Assembly: GCA_947184155.2 (NCBI GenBank) | Contig: CAMXCT020000309.1 | Location: 62,001-126,000 of the forward strand | Origin: Cladocopium goreaui | Taxonomy: Eukaryota; Sar; Dinophyceae; Suessiales; Symbiodiniaceae | Length of the DNA stretch: 64,000 bases | Direction: 5' to 3' | In this document: one piece after another, positions 45,408 through 56,429 of the stretch | Numbering within the stretch: the first letter of the stretch is position 1 | How the letters are laid out: every line of letters starts with the position of its first letter | The notes under the pieces: model-generated | Database searches by the model: none | Told to the model about the DNA's origin: nothing | What the model saw: the letters and a program-made list of their open reading frames with translations, nothing else | Position numbers and translations under genes: made by a program

Positions 45408-48400
45408 CTAGCATTCAAATGGCCAGGCAGCGCGCGGTTTCTCTTCGCCCATGAGGTTCAAGAGAGTCTCCATGTCTGCCTCTGTGTTGCCTGGCTTGGG
45501 AACATCGATCACCTTCTTGAGCTGCTCCAAACTCTTGCGATTGGCCGCAATTTGATCCAAACTTTCCTTCAAAGGTTTCTGGGCAGTCTCTTCCTCCAAT
45601 TCCTCCAAGCGGCGAGGGGGAATGCCTGCCACTGGATCATAGCCTGGGGAATTCCACAATTTTGCGACCTGCTGTTGAGCCTTGGGTGTCTTCAAGAAAT
45701 GGCCGTAGCGGCAAGCCGCGTGCACCGCTGCGCCATAGGGTGCAATTGCGGCTGCGCCGGTAGTGATGGCAGCAATGGAACCGGCGCAAAGTGCATTGAT
45801 ATCCAAAAAGTCCTGAAGAAAAAACACGTGAGGATCTATCTGAAGATCTAGGATGACCTTGCAGCATTTCGGGGACTCTTTGGACTGCGTCAAGGTCAAC
45901 AGTGAGCGCTTCAAGTGCAGGGTGTCCATTTGTGTTTTGAACATGTTGAACATGACGCATTTCCATGTCAGCAAAGCATGTTTTGACTATAATTATTCAC
46001 AAATGCTGGATATTCTAGGTGCAACATGGTGCAACTGCAGGCCACCTGCTGGCCGCCTGCTGACTGCCTGCTGCCCAGTCGGTCCTGGCAGTGAAGCACA
46101 ATGAGATTGATGAAGGTAACAACCTGACCGATGTAGGCCACAGCACCACCGATGTCGACGGTGCAAAGTGCTTCTGGGATGCCCTTGAGCACATTCATGG
46201 GGACGCGGAAAGTGCTTGCCTTGCACTTGTTCACATTCACGGCCTTGTTGATGGCAAGTCCCATGTTTGCGATGTTGGCTGCCACCATGCCCACATCCAC
46301 ACCACACTGCACACCGTTGCCGACTGGACCTTCTCCGATCAACAAACGTCGGCCATCCCGGACGGTCTGATCACCCAGGACGCTGATCTTCGTGGTGGTC
46401 AATTGTGGCGGAGTTCCGGTACATGTGGCCGCACCCAAAGAAGCTCCAGCTGCAATCTCCCCCAATCCTGACACCAAGCCGGTGATGCCTGCAGAGCAAA
46501 TGGCGTCCACGTTGATGCTCAAGGCACAATTGGAAGCTGCCAAGGCCAGCTTGGTAGCAAGGTTTCCAACCCAAGCACCCAGGATGGCACCGTTCACCTG
46601 GCAAGCCAACTCAGACTCACCATCACGAGGTGGAGGGCAAGTGCGAATGATGGCATTGATGTCATCACCCATGCCAACTGCTGAGACAAATGCCTCTAAG
46701 ATGTTGAAGACACATTCTTGCCTTCCAGCGAGCAGGGTCTTTTGCTTTTGGCGGAATCCTTTCACCTTTCCTGGTTGATGAGCCACATCCGAAAGAAAAC
46801 AAACAAAAATGGGACCATCAACCCAATTGGTTTGGATGAAACATCACCAAAAGATGCGAAGCAAACTCCCCCCCCAAAAAAATAGTAGTCCTTCCATGTC
46901 CCTACCCTATTGTTCATGGTGACTATTGAAGTTAACTCATTTTCTCGGTGGTATTTGTGTTTCCCTTTCGGACCAGCGTCGGATGGTCGTCAGCGTGTCC
47001 AACTTGCGGATGTGGTGCTTCTCCCACTGGTCCCGCACTTTATGGCCCGCCTTCACCATGGTCTTCATGATCATCTCATCAGCCAACGTCTGGTTCTTCT
47101 GTGTGGCCTGGGCAAAACATACGGCTGGTGAAGATGGACACAAAAATCAAAGGAAAAAAATCAAGGAACGCATGACATGTTCTGAAATGCAACTTGCCAT
47201 AATTGACACGTCGCCTTAAGATTTACTGTAATTCTCAAGTTCCAGCGGTTCCAGTATATAATACATCATTAATATGGATGTAAACCGTTTGCAGAAGCTC
47301 GTGCCTGAATGAGCTTTTGACTCGTGGTGCGGACGGCCTCGTCCAAATCCAACCCAGACTTTCCCTGCAAGGCTCCAAGGTTGCTGCAGCTGCGGCTGAA
47401 ACCATTCGTCGACAGAGCAAAAATGCCAACACATACGACCATAGCCTTGGATGGCTGCCATCCAGCGAGCTAATGCAAAATAGAACATATTTGAACATAT
47501 CTCTGAATGTTCTAGTAACTTCCCCCCTTCTGGTGGATCGACGACCATGAATGGGAAAAACAAGTAGAACTAGAAAAGCGTAAAAAGGTAAAATCATGTA
47601 AAATAAAATCATAGGAAGTTTAGAAGACAAATTTCCGACAATATGGACAGATGAAAAAGCAGAGGTGGGAAGAGTCAGAGAAGAGAAGAGAAGAGAAGAG
47701 AAGAGAAGAAGAAAGAAGATCAGAGAAAAGAAAGAATCAGAAGAAAGAAGATGCAGGTGCCCGAAAACGTAGCAACGTCGTGAAACACTGTGTTTTTTTC
47801 AAAGATTTGTGCCTCCAGAAGGTCGAAAAGTAGGCTCACTAAAGCGGCGGGTGCGGAGCCATCTGGCCAGATGAGAGATGAAAAGTTGCACGCTGTTGTG
47901 GCGCTAAGTTCGGAGGCAAAAGTGTAAGAAACTGGCGGTCTCGGAGCACTTTTTTGAGGTTAGGATGTGGTTTTGCGTGGCAGGCGCAAGGGATTCGGCA
48001 CCTTGCCAAAAGGCAGCAAAGCGTGACGGTTCTGTATATAACAGTTTCAAACACGTTGGCAGGCATGGCACAGTTGAAGAAGATCTGCAAAGATGCATTT
48101 CGGCGCAGTACAAGAGGCATGTTCATCAGACATGTTAGGAGGTCCGGGCGCTGAGAAGGGTTGCGTTTTGGAGCATCAGATTTTCAGGTTTGCTAAGATG
48201 ATTTTGTGTGACAGGTGCAGCACTTCGTATGTCCTGGCCTCACTTTCTCGTGGCAGGCGCAATACTTTCGGCAGATGGACAGGAAAAATCGGAAAACGCA
48301 TTGATACGAGCCGTCAGCGCTGCACTGAACTTTCCATTTTTGAAGGAAGTCTCGCAGAAGTGCTTTGTTTTTGATGTTGCCAACGTCCAAACTTGAGGAA

Positions 48401-50674
48401 GTCTCGCAGAATCGCTTCGCTTTTGATGTTGTCAAGGTCAAAAAGTGAGGACGTCTCGCAGAATTGCTGCGTTTTCAAGCTTGCAGATAAACAGAAAAAA
48501 GATAGACAGAGAGATGGAGAGTTAGACTGACACATAGATGGACAGATAGAAAGATAAACAGATAGACAGATAGATATATAGACAACTACAACAACACTAC
48601 ACTACGCTACATTACAAATACAAGCTCAACACGTCTAATTTCCCAAAATATAGGATGCCTTATTTAAAAAACCATTAAGCAACAGCAGCCAAACCATTTC
48701 TCAAAGGGGTAGTCCATGAGCAACCCTGATCCTCAATAGTATGTTTGTTGTGGGGGTCCTCTATTGTGTCCAGCTGTTGTCTAGGGTGAAAATTTTCAAA
48801 ATAATTACCTCCTGTCCTTTTCCAATACTTTTCTCTTTTTTACTTTCTTAGCTCCATTCTTTTGGAATTCTCAAAATTCCCAATTTCCCAAAATATAGGA
48901 TGCCTTACTACAACACCATTAAAAGGGGGTATATAGTCCATGAGCAACCCTGATCCTCAATAGTATGTTTGTTGTGGGGGCCCTCTATTGTCCAGCTGTT
49001 GTCTGAGGTGAAAATTTTCAAAATAATTCTCCCCTTTCCTTTTCCTTTCCTTTGCTATAGCTTTTGTCTTTTACTTAGTTCAATTCTCCTGGCGTCCCCT
49101 CCTTTAATTCTATGGTGTTTCTATGGGATTTTGGCAAAATTTCTCCGGAAATTCTATGTAAGTTCTATGGTGTTTCTATGATATCCTATATATGGTGTTT
49201 CTAAAGATGTGTCTATGGTAGTTCTGTGGGATTCCTATGGGGTTTCCAAAGGATGTCTATGGGATTTCCTTTGGATTCCTATGGGGTTTCTGCGGTATTT
49301 CTATGATATTTCTATGGGATTTCTTTGGGATGTCCATGATATTTCTATTACTGTGGGATTAACAAAAGCAAATCTATGATATTTCTAGAGGATTTCTTTG
49401 GGAATTCTATGGGATGTCCATGAAGTTTCTTTGGAATTTCTATGGTGGTTCTATGGTATTTCCCTGTGGGGTTTCCATGGAATTTATATGATATGTCTAT
49501 AGAATTACTATGAGATTTCTATGGGGTGTCAATGGTATTTCGATGTGATTCCTATTGGGTTTCAAAAGGATGTAGGATTTCTATGGGATTTGTTTGGGGT
49601 TCCCATTGTATTTTTTTTTGGGTTTTCATGAAATTTCTATGGGGTTACTATGGGATTTCTATTGGATTTCTGTGTGATTTCTACGGGATTTCCATGGTGG
49701 TTCTTTAGGATCTCTCTTGGATTTCAAAGGAATGTCTATGGGTTTTCCATTGGATTTCGATCAGATTTCTATGGGGTCTTTGATTTTTCTATGGGGTTTC
49801 TCTGTGATTTCTGTGAGATTTCCATAAAATTTATATTGGATTTCTATGGGATTCCTATGGCATTCCTATGGAACTTCCATGATGTTTCTATTGGATTTCT
49901 ATTGGAGTTCCATGATGTTTCTATGAGATTCTTGTGGGATTTCTTTGTGGTTACTATGCTATTTCCATGTTATTTCTATGATCGTTCTATGGGATTTCTG
50001 TGGGGCTCCTATGGGATTTCCATGATATTTCTATGGGGTGTCAATTGAAAGCAAATAGAAATTCAATTGAACAAACATTCAAACTAAATTGAAATCAATT
50101 CAAAACCAATTGAAAATCAATTGAAATCAATTGAAAGTAAATTGAAATCTAGCAAAATCAATTGATCAAACATTATTCAGTACCCGGCACTTACAGTAAA
50201 AAAACACCCTAAAGTGGATCCAAAATTGTTTTGGGGGGGGCGATACTAGTCAGGATCCAACATTACAACAACTACAGCTACATCTACAACTACCACTGGA
50301 CTACGGCTACAACTACCAGTACACTACAACTGCAACTGCAGCTGCAACTGCAGCTGCAACTGCATTCAGCAGTTGTGGGTGATGTGACCACTGCAACCAC
50401 TCCAAAAAGCACAACTCCAACCACCTTTCTTTGCATCAGTGGATTTGCCCTGCCATCCATGCATCACAACAACTCACCTCTCCTATAGTGTCCTATCATT
50501 GAAACTTCCGCCGCTGCCTTGCTGGTAATATACTAGTAACATAATCAGCTGGTCCATGCTAATCCAGGTAGCTGCTGCCACTGCTAGAACCATCTTCTTC
50601 AACAGGGACCGCTTCGTTTGGAACGATTGGTCCTCAACGTCGCTCACAACGTTCACCCTGTCGAAATCGGACAT
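45408..50674 (-). CDS. Array gene 6, C-x24-C repeat protein with a 3.1-kb first intron
   Basis: Exons 50674-50573, 47445-47293, 47107-46974, 46721-46085, 45812-45408, all of standard length and open. The first intron is 47446-50572 because the composite element occupies about 47607-50535; in other copies it is about 200 bp. The protein ends AWPFEC rather than AWPYQC and has Lys for Arg at RKSLEQ. Exon 2 has small changes (GKSGLDLDEAV, ending in Ser). The splice sites inferred for intron 1 are both present, so the gene may still be expressed if the insertion is spliced out. Confidence 0.6.
48600..49080. repeat. Two diverged copies of a block of about 290 bp
   Basis: 48640-48830 and 48885-49035 share AAAATATAGGATGCCTTA, GTCCATGAGCAACCCTGATC and TTGTCT.GGGTGAAAATTTT. 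No coding potential seen. Confidence 0.7.
49085..50045. repeat. TTTCTATGGGA-type minisatellite, about 0.95 kb
   Basis: Imperfect units of about 10-12 bp (TTTCTATGGGA, TTCCATGATA). The open plus-strand frames rich in Phe, Tyr, Gly and Ile are a by-product. Confidence 0.9.
50046..50425. repeat. AATTGAAATC repeat followed by CAACTACAACTGCAACTG repeat
   Basis: 50050-50170 repeats AATTGAAATCAATTGAAA, which is partly self-complementary. 50260-50400 repeats ACAACTACAAC and GCAACTGCA, the reverse complement of the type at 56050-56770 in copy III. Confidence 0.85.
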
Positions 50675-50732
50675 GCTGACGGTCAGTGGCTTCCAAGCAG
50701 CCAGCAGGACCAAGGGAAAGCACAAGAGATTT

Positions 50733-50748
50733 CTGAGCTATAATGGCT
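50733..50748 (-). promoter_or_regulatory. Relict spliced-leader-like motif, gene 6
   Basis: Same 16 bases, still 58 bases before exon 1 and therefore upstream of the intron insertion. Confidence 0.55.
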
Positions 50749-51819
50749 TCTTCAAAGTCCCGAGAAAACTGCATGAACTGCATTGCCTGATATTGCTTGA
50801 TACATTGCTTGACATATTGCTTGAAATTGCTTCTGGCCGGAAAAAATGGGAAGAAATATGACCCCTCTGGTAGATCCCCTACGCACAGCATCATCCAACA
50901 CGCTTGTGATATCTGTCACGTTGGTATGTTGCGAACAGGCACATGTCCGAACCCAATGTCCCGCCTGCACTCCAAGTCGACAAGTGATTTGAGACGCTAG
51001 CAGCGCCCGGGAGTAGCAGTCTAGAGTCTAGAGTTTATATAGGGTGAAAACGGATGAACAATTACGAAACATATAGGGTAATCACGAAACAATATACAAA
51101 ACAAAGGAATACCTGAGGCCATTAACCATGCGGCAATGAATTCTGATGTGTCAGCTGCATTTCAGCATCTGGCACGATCTGCCCACCTACTGAAAAAGGC
51201 GGCAAATTCAAGAAGCCGTCACGGCTCTCAATGCACCCTAGCATTCAAATGGCCAGGCAGCGCGCGGTTTCTCTTCGCCCATGAGGTTCAAGAGAGTCTC
51301 CATGTCTGCCTCTGTGTTGCCTGGCTTGGGAACATCGATCACCTTCTTGAGCTGCTCCAAACTCTTGCGATTGGCCGCAATTTGATCCAAACTTTCCTTC
51401 AAAGGTTTCTGGGCAGTCTCTTCCTCCAATTCCTCCAAGCGGCGAGGGGGAATGCCTGCCACTGGATCATAGCCTGGGGAATTCCACAATTTTGCGACCT
51501 GCTGTTGAGCCTTGGGTGTCTTCAAGAAATGGCCGTAGCGGCAAGCCGCGTGCACCGCTGCGCCATAGGGTGCAATTGCGGCTGCGCCGGTAGTGATGGC
51601 AGCAATGGAACCGGCGCAAAGTGCATTGATATCCAAAAAGTCCTGAAGAAAAAACACGTGAGGATCTATCTGAAGATCTAGGGTGACCTTGCAGCATTTC
51701 GGGGACTCTTTGCAGGGTGTCCATTTCGGTGTTTTGAACATGAACGCACTTCCATGTCAGCAAAGCATGTTTTGACTACAATTATTCACAAATGCTGGAT
51801 ATTTAGGTGCAACATGGTG

Positions 51820-51910
51820 CAACTGCAGGCCACCTGCTGGCCACCTGCTGGCGGCCTGCTGGCGGCCTGCTGGCTGCCTGCTGGCTGCCTGCTGGCTGCC
51901 TGCTGCCCAG
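51820..51910 (-). repeat. Longest 11-bp intronic minisatellite (gene 7)
   Basis: Seven units of CCACCTGCTGG / CGGCCTGCTGG / CTGCCTGCTGG, compared with three to five in genes 1-6. Confidence 0.85.
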
Positions 51911-52619
51911 TCGGTCCTGGCAGTGAAGCACAATGAGATTGATGAAGGTAACAACCTGACCGATGTAGGCCACAGCACCACCGATGTCGACGGTGCAAAG
52001 TGCTTCTGGGATGCCCTTGAGCACATTCATGGGGACGCGGAAAGTGCTTGCCTTGCACTTGTTCACATTCACGGCCTTGTTGATGGCAAGTCCCATGTTT
52101 GCAATGTTGGCTGCCACCATGCCCACATCCACACCACACTGCACACCGTTGCCGACTGGACCTTCTCCGATCAACAAACGTCGGCCATCCCGGACGGTCT
52201 GATCACCCAGGACGCTGATCTTCGTGGTGGTCAATTGTGGCGGAGTTCCGGTACATGTGGCAGCACCCAAAGAAGCTCCAGCTGCAATCTCCCCCAATCC
52301 TGACACCAAGCCGGTGATGCCTGCAGAGCAAATGGCGTCCACGTTGATGCTCAAGGCACAATTGGAAGCTGCCAAGGCCAGCTTGGTAGCAAGGTTTCCA
52401 ACCCAAGCACCCAGGATGGCACCGTTCACCTGGCAAGCCAACTCAGACTCACCATCACGAGGTGGAGGGCAAGTGCGAATGATGGCATTGATGTCATCAC
52501 CCATGCCAACTGCTGAGACAAATGCCTCCAAGATGTTGAAAACACATTCTTGCCTTCCAGCGAGGAGGCCCTTTTGCTTTTGGCGGAATCCTTTCACCTT
52601 TCCTGGTTGATGAGCAACA

Positions 52620-53160
52620 TCCGAAAGAAAACAAACAAAACACTAGACGACGGATGGCCCGAGAGCGTAGAGGAGCAAATTGCTCAGGTGAAAGTAAAAA
52701 CATAGTGATGTGTAATAAGTATCTAAGAAGTATGTGGTGTAAGTAGAAGAAAAGACAATGATAGCGGGATATAGCATTGGGAAATGTAGCAGCTGATTAT
52801 CAAAAAGATGAAGGAGGCAAGATGTCAAAATGTTAAGATGAAAACTGAAGAAAGGCATTGAAACATTTTGTACTGATTCAGAAAAATTAAAGGACCGGAT
52901 AACCCCACAAGTCAACTTCTTAGAATACTGAGCTTCAAAGGTTGTAGCGGGGACGGGGAAGGAAGGAAAGACAAAGGAGGTGGTGAAAGACTGTGTGTGA
53001 AAGTATGTGAAAAGATAGTATGCATATACGTACGTACGTACGTACGTACGTACGTACTGTATGTATGTATGTATGCATGCATGCATGCATGCATGTATGT
53101 ATGTATGTATGTGTGACAAAGTTGGGTGTGAAAGATGGTGTGTGTGAAAGTGACGTGAGT
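52620..53160. other. Satellite insertion in intron 3 of gene 7, left part
   Basis: Unique AT-rich DNA to about 53020, then CGTACGTACGTACGTACGTA (self-complementary) followed by TGTATGTATG and GCATGCATGC tracts to about 53112. No gene. Confidence 0.6.
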
Positions 53161-53189
53161 GCGCGACAGTGCAGACATTTTTTTGTGAG

Positions 53190-53875
53190 GTTGTGAGGTT
53201 GTGCCACGCCTGCCACGCAAAGTGCCGCGGCGTCCCGGGCGTCACGGGGAACCAAGCCAGTCCAAGCGCGCCACCCAGTGCCATGAGTGCCACGCCTGCC
53301 ACGCGAAACGATGGTGGATGTGAGATTGTGCCACGCCTGCCACGCAAAACTAAGGTGGATGTGAGGTTGTGCCACGCCTGCCACGCAAAGTGCCGCGGCG
53401 TCACGGGCGTCACGGGCGAGTCCAAGCGCGCCACCCAGTGCCATGAGTGCCACGCCTGCCACGCGAAACGATGGTGGATGTGAGATTGCGCCACACCTGT
53501 TACGTGAAACGAAGGTGGATGTGAGGTTGTGCCATGCCACGCAAAGTGCCGCGGCGTCACGGGCGTCACGGGCGAGTCCAAGCGCGCCACCCAGTGCCAT
53601 GAGTGCCACGCCTGCCACGCGAAACGATGGTGGATGTGAGATTGTGCCACGCCTGCCACGTGAAACGAAGGTGGATGTGAGGTTGTGCCACGCCTGCTAC
53701 GCCTGCCACGCAAAGTGCCGCGGCGTCCCGGGCGTCACGGGCGACCAAGCCAGTCCAAGCGCGCCACCCAGTGCCATGAGTGCCACGCCTGCCACGCGAA
53801 ACGATGGTGGATGTGAGATTGTGCCACGCCTGCCACGCAAAACGAAGGTGGATGTGAGGTTGTGCCTGAGAGAGG
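53190..53875. repeat. GC-rich higher-order repeat, about 165 bp, four copies
   Basis: Built from GTGCCACGCCTGCCACGC, AAAGTGCCGCGGCGTC and CGATGGTGGATGTGAGATTG. Long frames are open on both strands (356 codons on the minus strand), but the protein merely repeats and lacks start or splice support. Confidence 0.85.
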
Positions 53876-54480
53876 GTATGTGACAGTGAAGTTATAGTAT
53901 GTGACAGATGGTATGTGACAAAGTTGTGTGTGTGATTGTGTGTGAATTATTGTGTGTGAAGTTATTGTATGTGAGAGATGGTATGTGTGTAAAGTTATTG
54001 TATGTCATGTGTGTGAAGTTATTGTATGTTAAGTTTGTGTGTGAAGTTGCTGTATGTGAGAGATGGTATGTGACAAAGTTGTGTGTTAAGTTTGTGTGTG
54101 AAGTTATTGTATGTGAGAGATAGTTTATAGTATGTGACAAAGTGGTGTGTGTGTGTGAATTATGGTGTGTGAAGTTTTTGTATGTTAAGTTTGTGTGTGT
54201 GAAGCTATTGTATGTGAGAGTTGTGTGTGTGTGTGTGTAAAGTTATTGTATGTCATGTGTGTGTGAAGTTATTGTATGTTAAGTTTGTGTGTGAAGTTAT
54301 TGTATGTGAGAGATGGTATGTGTGTAAAGTTATTGTATGTCATGTGTGTGAAGTTATTGTATGTTAAGTTTGTGTGTGAAGTTATTGTATGTGAGAGACG
54401 GTATGTGACAAAGATGTGTTTTAAGTTTGTGTGTTAAGTTTGTGTGTGAAGTTATTGTATGTGAGAGATAGTTGTGTGTG
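53876..54480. repeat. TGTGTGAAGTTATTGTATGT minisatellite
   Basis: Irregular repeats of GTGTGTGAAGTTATTGTATG with GAGAGATGGTATGTGACAAA inserts and short GT runs. Confidence 0.9.
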
Positions 54481-54684
54481 AGTGTGTGGAGGCGGGAGGA
54501 GGCGGAGGCGGCGGCGGAGCAGACCCGGGATACAGAATCAAAAACAAGAACCCCACACAAAGATGTGGGGAACAACAAAAAGTTAAACAATTGCAAGGGC
54601 GAGGCTGCACGAAGAAGACAGGCTAGTAGGAAGAGAGCGAGGGAAAGAAAGGAAATATGGAGAAGATGTAAGATGTGAAGATGT
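54481..54684. other. Short non-repetitive interval in the intron insertion
   Basis: GGAGGCGGAGGCGGCGG purine-rich start, then unique DNA. No gene supported. Confidence 0.4.
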
Positions 54685-55010
54685 AACGCAGACACTTTCA
54701 CACACAAACGCTTTTACACACAGAAGCTCTTACTCAGAAACGTTTTGACACGCAGACGCCTCTACATACACAGACGCCTTTACATACACAGACGCCTTTA
54801 CACACAGAAGTTTTTTCACACACTCACACGCTTTTACACACAAACGTTTTCACACAGACACTTTTACACACAGATCGCCTTTACACACAAACGCTTTTAC
54901 ACGCAGATGTCTTTACACATCTTCACACACACACACGCAACTGCTTTTACACACACAGACACCTCTACACACAGAAGCTTTGACAAACAAACGCCTTTAC
55001 ACAGAAAACC
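54685..55010. repeat. TTTTACACACAGACGC minisatellite, third locus
   Basis: About 20 imperfect 16-bp units, same family as 5880-6515 and 27020-27262. Confidence 0.9.
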
Positions 55011-55859
55011 ACTCACCTCATCTTGATAACACTTTCGGGGCTCAACCTGTTTGTGCAAATATGCAATGAACATGTCCATCACCCCATCATACCACCTTTA
55101 GGGCCCAACTTTTTTTTGCAAATCTTATTGCTAATAAGTATTATGGAAAACGCCGCTGACCTCATCTTTTTAATACCTTCGGGGCTGAACCTTTTTTGCG
55201 TAAACTTTACTTTTGAACAACTCTTTTTTTTCTCGGTGGTATTTTTGTTTCCCTTTCGGACTAGTGTCGGATGGTCGTCAGCGTGTCCAACTTGCGGATG
55301 TGGTGCTTCTCCCACTGGTCCCGCACCTTATGACCCGCCTTCACCATGGTCTTCATGATCATCTCATCAGCCAACGTCTGGTTCTTCTGTGTGGCCTGGG
55401 CAAAATATAGGGTTGATGAGGATGGAAGAAAAATCAAAGGAGAAAAATTCAATGAACGCATGAAATATTCTGAAATGCAAATTAACAAAAAATAACATGC
55501 GTAACATGTTAATTCTCAAGTTCGAGCGGTTCCAGTATATACATCATGAATATGGATGTAAACCGTTTGCAGCAGGTCGTGCCTGAATGAGCTTTTGACT
55601 CGTGGTGCGGACGGCCTCGTCCAAATCCAACCCAGACTTTCCTTGCAAGGCTCCAAGGTTGCTGCAGCTGCGGCTGAAGCCATTCGTCGACAGAGCAAAA
55701 ATGCCAAGACAGACGACCATAGCCTCGGATGTCTGCCCTCCAGCAAGCCAACACAAAATTAAACATAGTTAATCGTATCACTGGTGGATCCACGCTCAAT
55801 GGGGAAAAGAAGTGGAACTAAAATATAAAAACAAATAATGTAAAATAAAATAGCAACAC

Positions 55860-56240
55860 AATATAGTACCAGTAGTACCGCGCAAGTCGGTGGCGAAAGT
55901 TTCAAAGATAGGAAACTATAGGAGTGTTGTGATACAATGATGGCAGGGCGAATCTACTGATGGACCGAAAGGCGGTTGTGAATTTTAGAGTGGTTGCAGT
56001 GGTCACAACACCCACACCTGCAAGATGTAGTGTGGTGTAGCGAAGTGCAATGTAATGGTAGTTGTAGTTGTAGTGTAGTTGATGTTGTTGAAGCTGTAAT
56101 GTTGTAGTTGTAGTTGTGGTTGTAGTTGTAGTTGTAGTGTGGTTGAGGTGTAGTTGAAGTTGTAGTTGTAGTAATTGTAGCAGTCGTCGCCGTAGTAGTG
56201 GTAGTAGTAGTAGTAGCAGCAGCAGCAGTAGTAGTAGTAC

Positions 56241-56275
<35 letters not shown>

Positions 56276-56395
56276 GTAGTACTAGTAGTAGTAGTAGTAG
56301 TAGTAGAAGTAGAAGTAGTAGTAGTAGTAGAAGAAGTAGTGGTAGTGGTAGTGGTAGTGGTAGTGGTAGTGGTAGTGGTAGTGGTAGTGGTAGTG

Positions 56396-56429
<34 letters not shown>

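Larger units (their letters stand above)
47607..50535 (+). mobile_element. Composite interspersed element, copy II, in intron 1 of gene 6
   Basis: The left block begins GGAAGTTTAGAAGACAAAT at 47620 and matches 9110 and the inverted copy at 57865. It includes the GAGAAGAGAAG tract and GGTCGAAAAGTAGGCTCAC. 47930-48480 has the degenerate 100-bp repeats (CTCGCAGAATTGCTGCGTTT, GAAGTCTCGCAGAA). 48485-48590 is GATAGACA simple sequence. 48600-49080 holds two related 300-bp blocks. 49090-50400 is further simple sequence, and 50425-50535 is the right block. No transposition gene found. Confidence 0.7.

Noticed and set aside
45246-45410. Plus-strand frame beginning MSQTITKEYEKLPEAINHAA in the spacer
   Set aside because: Open only in units 6 and 7. 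Units 1-5 have TAG stops in the same place, and it runs into the antisense of exon 5. Possibly an old exon, but not supportable.
48093-48374. Plus-strand frame of 93 codons in element copy II
   Set aside because: Lies in the degenerate 100-bp repeats, is not conserved in copies I and III, and has no transposase motif.
30475-51681. 145-codon plus-strand frames repeated in each array unit
   Set aside because: Antisense shadow of exon 5: the minus strand has the splice acceptor, the conserved stop and continuity with exon 4, and synonymous-looking changes fit the minus frame.
53190-53713. 356-codon minus-strand frame with RRGTTSHPPSF repeats
   Set aside because: Satellite by-product: other frames on both strands are open too, and protein content follows the 165-bp repeat.
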